A DNA stretch of 64,000 nucleotides, from positions 116,454,246 through 116,518,245 of the forward strand of contig CM035806.1 in the NCBI GenBank assembly GCA_020466095.1, written 5' to 3'. Position 1 is the first letter of the stretch. Every line of letters begins with the position of its first letter. The notes under the pieces were generated by a model. The model worked only from the letters and a program-made list of their open reading frames with translations. It was not told the DNA's origin and searched no databases. This document shows, in pieces, positions 51,900 through 62,790 of the stretch. The stretch comes from Chlorops oryzae. Taxonomy: Eukaryota > Arthropoda > Insecta > Diptera > Chloropidae. The position numbers were made by a program, and so were the translations under genes.

Positions 51900-54800
51900 A
51901 TGGGACTATTTGAGGACTTGGTCGAGAAGCAGAAGCAAACTGGAGCGAACATAGAGGCAATAATTAAAAACTTCAAAAAGGATTCAGCAACAAGGAAGAC
52001 TACTACAACGTATTTTCAAGAGCGACTTCAAAAACTGAATGACGAATGGTCCACATTTGATACTACAGACAACCAGATTCGTCTACTGGAAAATTGACCA
52101 ATAGACCACGAGTATTTCAAAAACGATTACTTCAGTGCAATACTGAATATCGTCCAAGAATATCAGGAGATATTTAAATCAGCAATGCTTAAGGTCAATC
52201 AAGCAAACAATACTAAGCAGCCTCCGGAAGCAACTCAACGCACAAGTAACATGAACGATGGCCAGCAAGCAAATATGGCAGGACAACAGGCAGAAGATGC
52301 AGAACTTATCAAATTAGTTCGCCGACAAAATTCAATGATGGATTCCCTTCAACGATTGATAGAAGACAATTTCTCCGAACAAGACCTTCAAGTCGCAACA
52401 AAATTATGGGAAAACATTCAAAATCTTCATTTCCAAGTTAGTGAACTGCATGCTAACCCAAAGGAAAAAGGATACAACCTGAGTAGGTTCATTGCTCTCG
52501 AAAAAATCATCAGAAACATTTGCAACACTGTGACAAGAAATTCATTAACTCAACCAACCTCGATACGGACTAGTAATCAATCGAACTCAATTCCAATGCC
52601 AAAAATCATGATACCAAAATTTGACGGTAATCACCTAAAGTGGCAAGAATTTTACGACTTATTTTCGTCACTTGTAATAAATCAGCCGATATCAAGAGTT
52701 CAAAAAATTTGGTATCTAAAAACACTTTTGGTGGGGGAAGCTGCAAACCTTATAAAGCATTTTTCTGCCACAGGAGAAAATTTCGAAGCTGCGTGGGAAA
52801 TGGTGACCGATCGATACAATAACAAAAGAATGCTGGTTGGGAAATTAATTCATGAGCTGGTGGACACGCAAAGTAGTCCTGCAAAGGATAACTTCAAGGC
52901 ATTACACGATAGAACTCTAGAATGCTTATTAGCTCTGCAAAATCTTCAAATAAACACGTCAACTTGGGACCCGCTGCTACTACATATACTACTGAAACGA
53001 TTAGATCAAGCGACACGTCTCCGATATGAACAATCTTTGTTGAAACCACGAGAAATTCCAACAATTAAGGATTTTCTCACGTTTTTGGAAAGAAATTTCC
53101 AATCCATGGAGGCAATAGGTTCGAAGGAGAAATCATCAAACCCGAAGGCAAACGTATGTACTTCAGTCACGTCAAACAGTCAACCTGATGGATCCTGCGC
53201 TATGTGCAAAAACGGAAAGCACCCATTGTTTGCCTGCAAAAATTTCCTTCAGGCACCCCCTGCAACACGACTTCAGTTTGTGCAACAGCAAAAATACTGT
53301 TTCAACTGCTTAAAACCAGGACATGGCTCGAAAAAATGCACGTCAAGAAGCTGTACAAAATGCAACAAGAAACACAATACACTGTTACATCTTCAGGAGC
53401 AAACTACAAGCACTTCATCATCAACAACAACCAAGTCCTCGGAAAGCACGTCATCAGTAATTACGGAGACATCCCAAGACGACAAAGAGGCGGCATCTCT
53501 GACCGCAGCTAAGCAATCAAAGTCAAGTAGCTACGTAATTCTTGGAACGGCGATGATAAAGGTCCAGGCAAATGGAAAGGAAATTCAGTGCAGAGCAGTT
53601 CTAGATTCGGGCTCTCAACTCAATTTCGTCACCGAACGTTTGGTTAAACGCATGGGTATTTCAACAAAACCAGCTTCGATATCTATCAACGGAATCGGCT
53701 CAAGCAACACAAAAGTAAGGCATCGAGTCAACGTTGCATTACACTCCCGTATCAATAATTTCACAACTCGTCTTGAAGCAGCAGTGTTGCCACATATCAT
53801 ATCCACGCAACCATCTAGGCTAATCAACATCGATAGTTGGCCGATTCCTAAAAACATAACACTGGCAGACCCAGAATTTCACCAGCCGAACAACATTGAC
53901 GTTCTATTAGGAGCAGAGTTTTATCACCAGCTGTTGGTAGTTGGGCAAATACAATTATCGGATGAGTTGCCCACATTACAAAACACGCGGCTCGGTTGGG
54001 TCATATCAGGGAAGATTAATGGGACCCAGTTGTCAACCGCCACATGTAGTATATGCACGGATGATGAAACCAGTCTAGAAGAAAATATTGCTCGATTATG
54101 GGAACTAGACGACATTAAAACAGCAGATAAACTCCTATCGCTGTCCGACAGACAATGTGAAACTCATTTTGCACAAACCTGCAACATCGATAAAAGTGGG
54201 AGATTCGTCGTAAGGATTCCATTTTGTGACAGCCCGGAGGTGCTAGGAGAATCTCATGGGATAGCACTCAACAGGTTTCTCTCTCTTGAACGCCGTCTAG
54301 AAAAGACACCAGAAATTAAAACTCAGTACGAGAAATTCATGGAAGAATATGAAGCATTGGGGCACATGACCCAAATACCTCTTGACTCAATCACCAAGCC
54401 AAATTATTTTATTCCTCACCACTGCATTCTAAGGCCACAAAGCGAAACAACAAAATTACGAGTTGTTTTTGATGCCTCTGCAAAAACTTCATCGGGAGTC
54501 TCCTTAAACGACATAATGCATACAGGCCCTACAGTCCAAAGTGAGCTTTTTTCTATTCTACTTCGCTTTCGATTACCCCGATTCGTGTTTACGACCGACG
54601 TAACGAAGATGTATCGCCAAATGTTCATCCACCCAGAAGATCGAAAATTTCACGTTATCATATGGAGGGAAAGTTCAACCACCCCAATCAAATATTACCA
54701 GCTCAACACGATAACTTATGGAACTCGAGCAGCACCATATTTGGCAACTAAGTGCTTGGAGAAGATAGCTAAGGAGAACATGACACGATATCCTCTTGGG

Positions 54801-57557
54801 GCCAAGTTTCTTCTTGAGAACTTCTACGTGGACGATGGAATTGGTGGAGCTGATAGCTTAAATATTGCGCTGACAATTCAACGGGAGCTCACACACATCC
54901 TGAAACAGCACGGGCTCAATCTACAAAAATGGCATGGAAATCACACCCAGTTACTCCAAAACGTAGCAGGAGAAAATCAAGAGGTCAACATTAATTTCAA
55001 TGACTGTCAAGAAACGAAAACCTTGGGTTTGACCTGGATTCCCAGAAGTGATAAATTCTCTGTAAAGGTATGCCTGAGCCAAAGCAAACGTGTAACAAAA
55101 CGAACAGTGAGCTCAGATTTAGCAAGACTATTCGATCCTTTAGGAATTTTAGCACCTGTTACTGTCCTCGCAAAGATTTTCATTCAAGAACTATGGCAAA
55201 TCAAACTATCATGGGACGAAGCCTTGCCAGAAGAGCTGTATACAAGATGGATGACATTTTGCAATAACTTGGAAAACATAAACAATATGCAGTTCCCTCG
55301 ACACATATTTGAGGACCACGTCACATCCACGGTACAGATTCACGCCTTTGCCGATGCCTCCGAAAGAGCGTTCGGAGCAGCTATTTATATAAGATCAGTA
55401 ATAAAAAATGGAACTGTGATTGTGAGGTTACTTTGTGCAAAATCGCGAGTGGCTCCTTTGAAGCGGCAGACTCTTCCTCGGCTCGAGCTTTGCGCTGCTT
55501 TGGTGAGTGCTCAACTAATGACAAGGATAAAAAAGGACTTGAAGTTCGAAAATGCACCTGCCTTCCTTTGGACAGACTCAGAAATCGTTTTGGCATGGAT
55601 CAATTCCAGCTCATCTTCCTATCACACATTCGTGGCCAACCGAGTGTCTCAAATCCAGGACTTAACAATAGCTGAACAATGGAGACATGTACCTTCAAAG
55701 GAAAACCCTGCGGACATCCTATCCCGTGGCCTTGATCCAAAGAAATTGTTAACATGCAATATGTGGCTGTATGGGCCAATGTTTTTACATGGTCGAGAAG
55801 AGTTTTGGCCACAAAGAAAGATATCATGCGACGAAACCATCATGGAGCGCAAAAGGGAAACCACAGTCGTAGCCGCCACTACTGATTCAGCAATGATGAT
55901 CTATAACATCGACCACAAGGGATCTTTCTTAACCCTTCAACGCGTTATAGGTTATGTGCTAAGGTTCATCAGCAATGCAAGAAAAGGACAACGGAAGTTC
56001 AAGCTGGCGTTAACAGTAGAAGAACTTGAGAGTGCTATCGTGGTCATCGTTAGATCTATGCAAGAATCAGATTTTCAGGAAGACTTGAAACATTTGGCAA
56101 AACATAACGAAGTAAGCAGAAGCAGCCCAATCAGTAATCTTTGTCCGTTCTTGGATAAAAATGGAATCATCCGAGTTGGAGGTCGATTGGAATCATCCAC
56201 ACTGTCATACGAGGCTAAGCACCCAATGTTGATTCCATACAACGACCCTATATCAAGGCTTTTAATGCAGGGAATCCATGAACAAAATCGTCATTGTGGG
56301 CCTCAAGCACTACTAGCCTACACGAGACAGAGATATTGGCCTGTAAAGGGAAAATCAGCTGCACGCTCAATTGTGCAACATTGTGTACGATGTACTAAAG
56401 CTAAACCAAAACTACTCAGTCAACTGATGGGTAATTTGCCTCCAACACGCATCACACCGGCTCGACCTTTCATCAATGCTGGTGTTGACTTCTGTGGGCC
56501 ATTTTGGGTCCACTATAAAGTTCGAGGAAAGAAACCCCAAAAATGCTACATAGCAGTTTTTTGCTGCTTCGCGACTAAGGCTGTCCATTTGGAACTTTTC
56601 AGTGATCTAACTACTGATGCCTTTATAGGAGCGCTGAAACGGTTCATAAGCAGGAGAGGATTTTGTCAACATCTATATTGTGACAACGCCACAAATTTCG
56701 TTGGTGCTAAAAATCAGCTGAAGGAACTGTCAGAAACCATATTTACCAGCTCTGCAAGCGAAGTCATCAGCCGAGAATGTACAACGAAGGGAATAACATT
56801 CCATTTTATACCCCCAAGGGCACCTCATTTTGGAGGTTTATGGGAGGCCGCAGTGAAGTCGGCCAAACATCTGCTGATAAGAAGTGTATCTACTGCTTCC
56901 TTGACGTATGAAGAGCTCGACACCGTTGTGAAAGAAATTGAGGCGATTATGAACTCACGACCCATCAGTCCGATGTCAGAAGATCCAAATGATCTAACGG
57001 CTCTGACTCCTGGCCACTATCTGATAGGAGAGCCATTGAACGCACGAATTGATCCAGAGTCCACACCAGCGAAGATAAGCCTTCTAACAAGATGGAAATT
57101 AGTGACGCATCTAAAAAGAGAATTTTGGAAACGGTGGATGAGGGAATACTTATGCGAGCTGCAATATCGACACAAGTGGAAAACTCAAGGTGTTAATATT
57201 AAACCAGGAGACATGGTCATTCTAAAGGAAGATAATGTGGCCCCTTTACAATGGCCAATGGGAAGAATTCTAAAAGTTCGTCCAGGAGATGATGGCATCG
57301 TCCGGGTAGCAGACGTGAAAACAGCTTCCGGCACCTGCAGAAGACCGATCGACCGACTAGCACCGTTACCGATCAAATCGGAAGCACCAATTGAAGAAAA
57401 TAGTCAACTAGGCGAAGAAGAACCCGAAATACCTACGAAGAAGAAATGTCTAGCAAAAAATCCCAGTCTTTTTATGGCACTCGTAGTTCTCATGGCTTTA
57501 CCACTAGTATTCGGAGCTCAATTTCAAAACACGCAGTTTGGAACGAGGCTAGGAATA
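51900..57557 (+). pseudogene. BEL/Pao Gag-Pol, inner element, nearly complete, cut by a mariner
   Basis: Frame 3 from ATG 51900 (MGLFEDLVEKQKQTGANIEA) is open to the mariner at 57558, except for one TGA at 52095-52097. Gag has a DUF1759-like domain (PKFDGNHLKWQEFYDLF) and Cys clusters (CFNCLKPGHGSKKC). Counting from 52185: protease VLDSGSQLN near residue 471, RT FYVDDGIGG near 880, RNase H-like HAFADASERAFGAAIYIR near 1052. The integrase has a zinc finger (HCVRCTKAKP) and core VDFCGPF (about 1434), YCDNATNF (about 1497) and HFGGLWEAAVKSAK (about 1553). A DUF5641-like tail (VNIKPGDMVILKEDNVAPLQ) follows. The end has KKCLAKNPSLFMALVVLMAL followed by PLVFGAQF, a signal-peptide-like hydrophobic run that could start an envelope-like domain. 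Codons after 57557 are mariner sequence. Confidence 0.92.
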
Positions 57558-58017
57558 ACAGGTTGGCTGATAAGTCCCCGGTCTAACAAAGAAAAACACA
57601 TTTTTTTGTCAAAATTCGTTTTTATTATTCAACATAGTTCCCTTCAAGAGCGATACAACGATTATAACGACCTTCCAATTTTTTGATACCATTTTGGTAG
57701 TACTCCTTCGGTTTTGCCTCAAAATAGGCCTCAGTTTAGGCGATCACCTCTTCATTGCAGCCAAATTTTTTCCCTGCGAGCATCCTTTTGAGGTCTGAGA
57801 ACAATAAAAAGTCGCTGGGGGCCAGATCTGGAGAATACGGTGGGTAGGGAAGCAATTCAAAGCCTAATTCATGAATTTTTGCCATCGTTCTCAATGACTT
57901 GTGGCACGGTACGTTGTCTTGGTGGAACAACACTTTTTTCTTCTTCATATGGGGCCGTTTTGCCGCGATTTCGACCTTCAAACGCTCCAATAACGACATA
58001 TAATAGTCACTGTTGAT
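57558..58017 (-). mobile_element. second Himar1-like mariner, partial, ends at a gap
   Basis: Begins with the same terminal repeat as the copy at 34339, preceded by TA (57556-57557), inside the BEL frame. Its transposase, read on the minus strand, has a stop at 57736-57738 where the other copy has Glu, about 30 residues before the normal end. It retains HQDNVPCHKS and YSPDLAPSDFLLF. The other end is lost in the gap. Confidence 0.92.
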
Positions 58018-58117
58018 NNNNNNNNNNNNNNNNNNNNNNNNNNNNNNNNNNNNNNNNNNNNNNNNNNNNNNNNNNNNNNNNNNNNNNNNNNNNNNNNNNN
58101 NNNNNNNNNNNNNNNNN
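58018..58117. other. assembly gap (100 N)
   Basis: Exactly 100 N between a mariner and a ZMYM/hAT gene. A 489-codon frame spanning the gap is a chance fusion. Confidence 0.99.
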
Positions 58118-61100
58118 AGTACGACCGTAGGACTTTGCAAATATTTGCTTGTAGCATTGAATCTTTCAAGGATATCGTGCCAAACGGATGTGTAAATAGC
58201 AGTTTCGAGACGACCCATGTATCGAAGAAGTCCGAGAGCTTCACTTTTGGTAATGTCTTTTTGCTCCTCGTCAATGCTGACTTCAGTCAAAGCTTCTTGA
58301 ACTGGATGATAACCATAATAAAGTGCTTTGACTGCTTCATAATTGCATGACCAGCGAGGTTTGCTCAAGCCCTTCAAGGTGTAAACCTGATAGGTCGTTT
58401 TCGAAGTTGCTAACTTTTCATTCAGCTTTTGGAATCGAGCAGTGGATGAAGTAAAAAAAACGAAAAGCTGCTCTATGAACCCAAAAAAATCGGCAGCAGC
58501 AGGGCATGCACTTACAGCTGTTTTTCCAACCAAATTCAAAGAATGTGCACAGCATGGTACAAAAATAGCGTATGGATTCAGTTCTAGTATTCGAGCTTGG
58601 ATACCTTGATATTTTCCAGACATATTGGGGGCATTATCATAAGATTGGTTTCGGCAGTTTGCAATTTCTATCCCCAAGTCTTCTAAAAACTTGACAAGCG
58701 CGGCTGCTATCTGCTTACCAGTATGTCCACAATTAGGTATCAGAGTCAAAAAGCGTTCAACAGGACGAATTCCTTCCAAGTATTTAACAACTACTGTCAA
58801 CTGATCTATATGACCTTCATCGGGAGTAGAGTCGACTGACACTGAATAATACTTCGATTTTTGCATGCGAATGAAAATTTCATTTAGCACTTCTTTGGCC
58901 ATAATTTCAATTATTTCTTCAAAAATCGAAGAAGAAAGATAACTAACATTTCCAGTGCCCTTATTGCCGTGTTTTTTCAGATGCTCCTTAAGGAACGGAT
59001 CATATTCAGAAATCAATTCGAGTATTCCGAGATAGTTTCCATTATTAGGTGAGTTGATATTTTCATCGCAACCTCGGAAAGCCAATGCACGCTCAGCTAT
59101 GAATTTTATAACCGAGATCACTCTTTTGAGAACTTGACGCCAGTAGACAGTCTCTTCTTCCATCTTAAAGAAAGGAAAATCGGTATTCGCAAAACGTGCA
59201 TACATGATAAAAGCAAATGTGCGTTTTTAATTCATTTAATTTATAATTCTAAGCTTCTGTCCCTGCAAATGAAATTCTGCTTTCAAACCAAATTAATAAC
59301 AAATTAATTTAACCAAAAAATTTATTTATAAAATACTCCAGTTGAAATGGAAAAATCAAATATTACCAAATCTCCATTTTGTTTAGAGAATTTCATTTGC
59401 AGGGACAGAAGTTTAGACAGTAAAAATAATTTTAGCCCTCTTAAAAATTACGTACTTGTTTCTCGAGGAGTTGATCAACGCGGGAAACTTGGCTCGAACG
59501 TAGTGAAAATTTCATTATCGATTCTAAATGGTTCTTAGAAACTTCATGTTGAGAAACGCAATCTGCTGCTTTCTTCCAATTGCAATAACCATTTCGGGCG
59601 AAGTTGTTTTGTGATGAGACGGACATAAGCTTGCAATTATAACAATACACCTTTCCAGTTGATGGCGAAAAGCAAAGCCACGAACGACGAACAAACTCTT
59701 TGTTTTGAAGAACACGTGAAAAAAGATTTTTCGAACATCTTCTTACGGTGGCAACGTCAGTCCGTTCTTGAACAACTGAATATCTAGAAAAAAGTGTTTC
59801 GTCGCAATGTTGTAAGCCTGTTGATCCTTTCTTGATCCAGTACTCTATCTCATCGGGAATAAACGGTTCTTTCCAAAGACCAACATCATTCTGGTAGTTC
59901 TGATTCTGATTTTCTAGTGTTACTTCGGAGTCAGTTAATGTTGTTGCAGTACGTCCCTGTTATTCAAAATAAGTATCAATTGCCGTTCAAATCAAACACT
60001 TTTTTATAACACAAAAAACCTCAAAATTTATAAATTTTGTGCATAAACGTTTACAATTTTCTTAAAAAAACATGCAGAATTTAGAGAAAACTGATAACAT
60101 TTTTGTAAATTTCTATAATATCCGCATGAAACTTATCGGACCTTAAATTTTTCATTAGGTATCTCTACTAGTGTTCGCATTTTTCCAATTCGCTTATTTT
60201 AGAATTCTTCTCAGAACTTTTCATTATTAAGGCTGATCTCCAGTTGCCCAAGGAATGGAAAAATCCATACCAAAAAAAAAATCCAAAGAAATGCTCAAGG
60301 AATTTTTCTAGAAGAAATTTCCTGCGTGCAGTCCCCAGATCGGTAAAAAAGTAGTACATATTTTATACGGTTTTTTGACATAAAATATATACGGTAACCC
60401 AGGCTATCAGCAAAATAATTGAAGATGAATTATTTCTTGGAGGAAATTTGACAAATGAGGTAAGTCAGCTGAAACTATTTAGAAATTTTGGGAAAAATTG
60501 TATTTTCTCAACAAAATGGAGAACAATTTGAAGTAAGTTCAAAAACGACTGTTGCAGCGAAAAGTAATGTTGCACTGAGAAATACCGCCCTTTTTCCTCG
60601 GAGAAATAAATAGAACATTTCTGCTAGGATTCCTTGCCAAACTGGAGACCACGCTTTAAAGAGATTTTTATGCGTTCTGCAAAAAAATTCTGTACGGAGG
60701 CTCTTACAAAGGTAAAAAAAGCTTGCAGGGTTACCTTATAAAGGATTCAAAATCTTACAACTATACTCCAAATGTATGGCAACTTTTATGGCTTTTTTCA
60801 GAAACTTATGCCCTTTTCAGACTATGAATTTAAAATCTGAATTTAGCTCCTTAAGTTGAATTTATCAAATACCCTTTCAGACTGTCCATTTCTGCATTTA
60901 CGACTTCAAACAGCTGTTTTTTGTTTTGATTGATTTTCAAACATCTTTTCACAGTCTGGAGCAGCGCTGCCACTGACAAATTTTTTTCGTACCAAATATT
61001 TCTTAAATGCAATAGTCTGAAAAGGGCATTACAGATTTTAGCAAAATTTTCTAGTTTTGTGACAAAATTCATAAGTTCTGAGATTGCAAAAAGTAAACAA

Positions 61101-61484
61101 ACATTAAATATTTTTTGATTTGACAATGATTTTTATTACCTTTGAGTTTGTTTGTGACTCTATGGCTGTATTATAATCCAACAATAATTTTTCTGATACG
61201 GACTCTTTGTTTATTGTGGCAAGATTATCGCTTTTTTTAGATTCTATGGAAATAGTAACTAGGGGGGGACTTTCACTGTTGTCTGTTACAGAAACTAAAT
61301 CTTCTTTTTGAGAAGTTCGTTTTCCAGCGCCACTGCCATGAGCAGTAAAATAATTTCCTAATTTAGGAATTTTCGACAGCAGTTGCTCATGGTGTTTTTC
61401 CTTTTCAAAAGCTTCTTTTCTTTTTTGTGCTCCAGATGGGTGGTTTCGCTGAAACTTATGCCGATCTTCTTTTCGATCAGCCAT
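58118..61484 (-). CDS. ZMYM1-like / hAT-family transposase gene, three exons, 3' end in gap
   Basis: Exon 1 (61484-61140) starts MADRKEDRHKFQRNHPSGAQ with the basic SGAQKRK motif and SKIPKLGNYF. Intron 1 (61139-59957) has GTAATA and ATAACAG ends and joins in phase 0. Exon 2 (59956-59456) encodes a TTF-type zinc finger (WLCFSPSTGKVYCYNCKLMS; HEVSKNH). Intron 2 (59455-59164) has GTACGT and TTTCTTTAAG ends. Exon 3 (59163 to the gap) carries the DUF4371/hAT catalytic region (KYYSVSVDSTPDEGHIDQLT; CRNQSYDNAPNMSGKYQGIQ; FVPCCAHSLNLVGKTA; SKPRWSCNYEAV). No stop or frameshift is found in about 640 codons, unlike nearly every other gene here. The C-terminal hAT dimerisation domain would be inside or beyond the gap. 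It may be a young transposon gene or a host gene derived from one; terminal repeats were not found. Confidence 0.85.
59246..59421. repeat. inverted repeat of about 28 bp in intron 2 of the ZMYM-like gene
   Basis: AGCTTCTGTCCCTGCAAATG near 59248 has its inverted copy (ACTTCTGTCCCTGCAAATG) near 59395-59420, about 110 bp apart. MITE-like, but no target duplication could be seen. Confidence 0.55.
60809..61028. mobile_element. 220-bp PIF/Harbinger-like MITE with TTA duplication
   Basis: Ends TGCCCTTTTCAGACTAT and ATAGTCTGAAAAGGGCA are perfect inverted copies, flanked by TTA at 60806-60808 and 61029-61031. TTA/TAA targets are the mark of PIF/Harbinger. It lies in intron 1 of the ZMYM-like gene. 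Its left arm (AGCTCCTTAAGTTGAATTTA) is also found at 38255. Confidence 0.87.
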
Positions 61485-61657
61485 ATTAAACGGCTCAAAC
61501 TTCTGTAAATCCCACTACCAAACAAATCAACTATAAGTTCACCTTGCAATTCGTTCCTGTTGTTTGAAAACGTATGTTCTCGAAATCTTTTTTAGTTTTA
61601 TTATGCGTTAAACGACAGGATCTTTGTTCTCCGAAAGCTCACCATAAAACTTATTAG

Positions 61658-62782
61658 TAGGGATGGGCGATATTGTATTGATATATCGAGATATCGATAT
61701 TTCCTGTCTGGATTCATAATCAATTGTATTCGATAATCAAATGGCACGATGTAATCAACATCTATATTTTGCTTCGATAATATCGGAGTTCTTATGTTAT
61801 AATTTTGAAACTAGATTAAACTAAAAAAAAGCCATTTTGTAAGTATTTTGGTACAGGTTTTCCCTCTGAGACTTAAAAAACCGCTATTGCCGTGTTTTGG
61901 AAAATGGCATGATACAAAAAAATAAACAAATTAACGCCACTTGAACGTCGTGCGAACTGGCACTTTAAGGGTCATATAAGCATTCAGTCTGACTGAATCA
62001 GTCTTTTAATTGTGTCAGTGAAAAAAGCATATGTGCCCAATAAACACAAATACGATAACGAGTTCCAATCGAATTCGAAACGAATTCGTCGAGCGGGAAT
62101 CGCTTTTTTATCGCATTTAAATTTAATTCTCGAAATTAGTTTTGTTAATTTGTTTCGAAATCGAGAGGCATTCGATAAAAATATAGGATCAACTTAAACT
62201 TATAAACGAAAAAATGCAGTCATCTCAATTCGGCAACGACGGTGTAATGGGTAAGCAGATGACTAGTAATCGAGAGGTTCGCGGTTCAAATCTCACAGCG
62301 TGGATTCAAAAGAGTTGTGATAAGCAGCATTGGAAACGTTTTTTTTTATTTTTTTTCCAAAGTAGTCTTATAATTAGACTCTTATTTGATTTTTACATTG
62401 AAAAAAAGTCACATTTTTATTCGAAAACAATTCAAGAATCGGTTCGCTTATGGTTCGTAAACGATAAAAAATTCGATAAATATACGAACCGCGTAAAAAG
62501 GTTACTCCCTCACGAATTCGAATTCGATTCGAACTCGCTGTGCTTATTGGGTGTGGTACACTGATGCATGATGTCAATTGTATGGGTAAGTGTACATCAA
62601 CACGTACACGGGTGATTGATCAGGCGGATTGAATGTTTATTTGGTGCTTCATACATATATATATATATATATCCGCGATATATCGAAATATTAAAGTCGA
62701 AAATTTGACATATCATTTCGACTTTATAAACAATCCGGGCGATATACGATATCGACATTCTAATGCTCGATACCCATCCCTA
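61658..62782. mobile_element. hAT-like element, 1125 bp, 8-bp target duplication
   Basis: Ends TAGGGATGGGCGAT and, reverse complement, TAGGGATGGGTATCGAGC. CTTATTAG is repeated exactly at 61650-61657 and 62783-62790. The subterminal parts are rich in ATATCGA and GATATC words on both sides. No protein is encoded. It contains a further element at 62036-62551. Confidence 0.9.
62036..62551 (+). mobile_element. 516-bp TIR element with internal tRNA-like promoter
   Basis: Ends CCCAATAAACACA and, reverse complement, CCCAATAAGCACA, with further pairing (CGAGTTC and AATCGAATTCG). TGTG flanks both ends (62032-62035, 62552-62555). Inside, GTGTAATGGGTAAGCAG near 62242 (box A-like) and GGTTCAAATCT at 62283-62293 (box B) resemble a decayed tRNA-Arg-type gene. 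A tRNA-derived body bounded by inverted repeats is odd for either a SINE or a MITE. Confidence 0.65.
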
Positions 62783-62790
62783 CTTATTAG

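Noticed and set aside
57736..59205. 489-codon frame fusing a mariner transposase to a hAT-like protein
   Set aside because: The join runs through 100 N of unknown length and the two halves belong to unrelated families. It is a chance frame.
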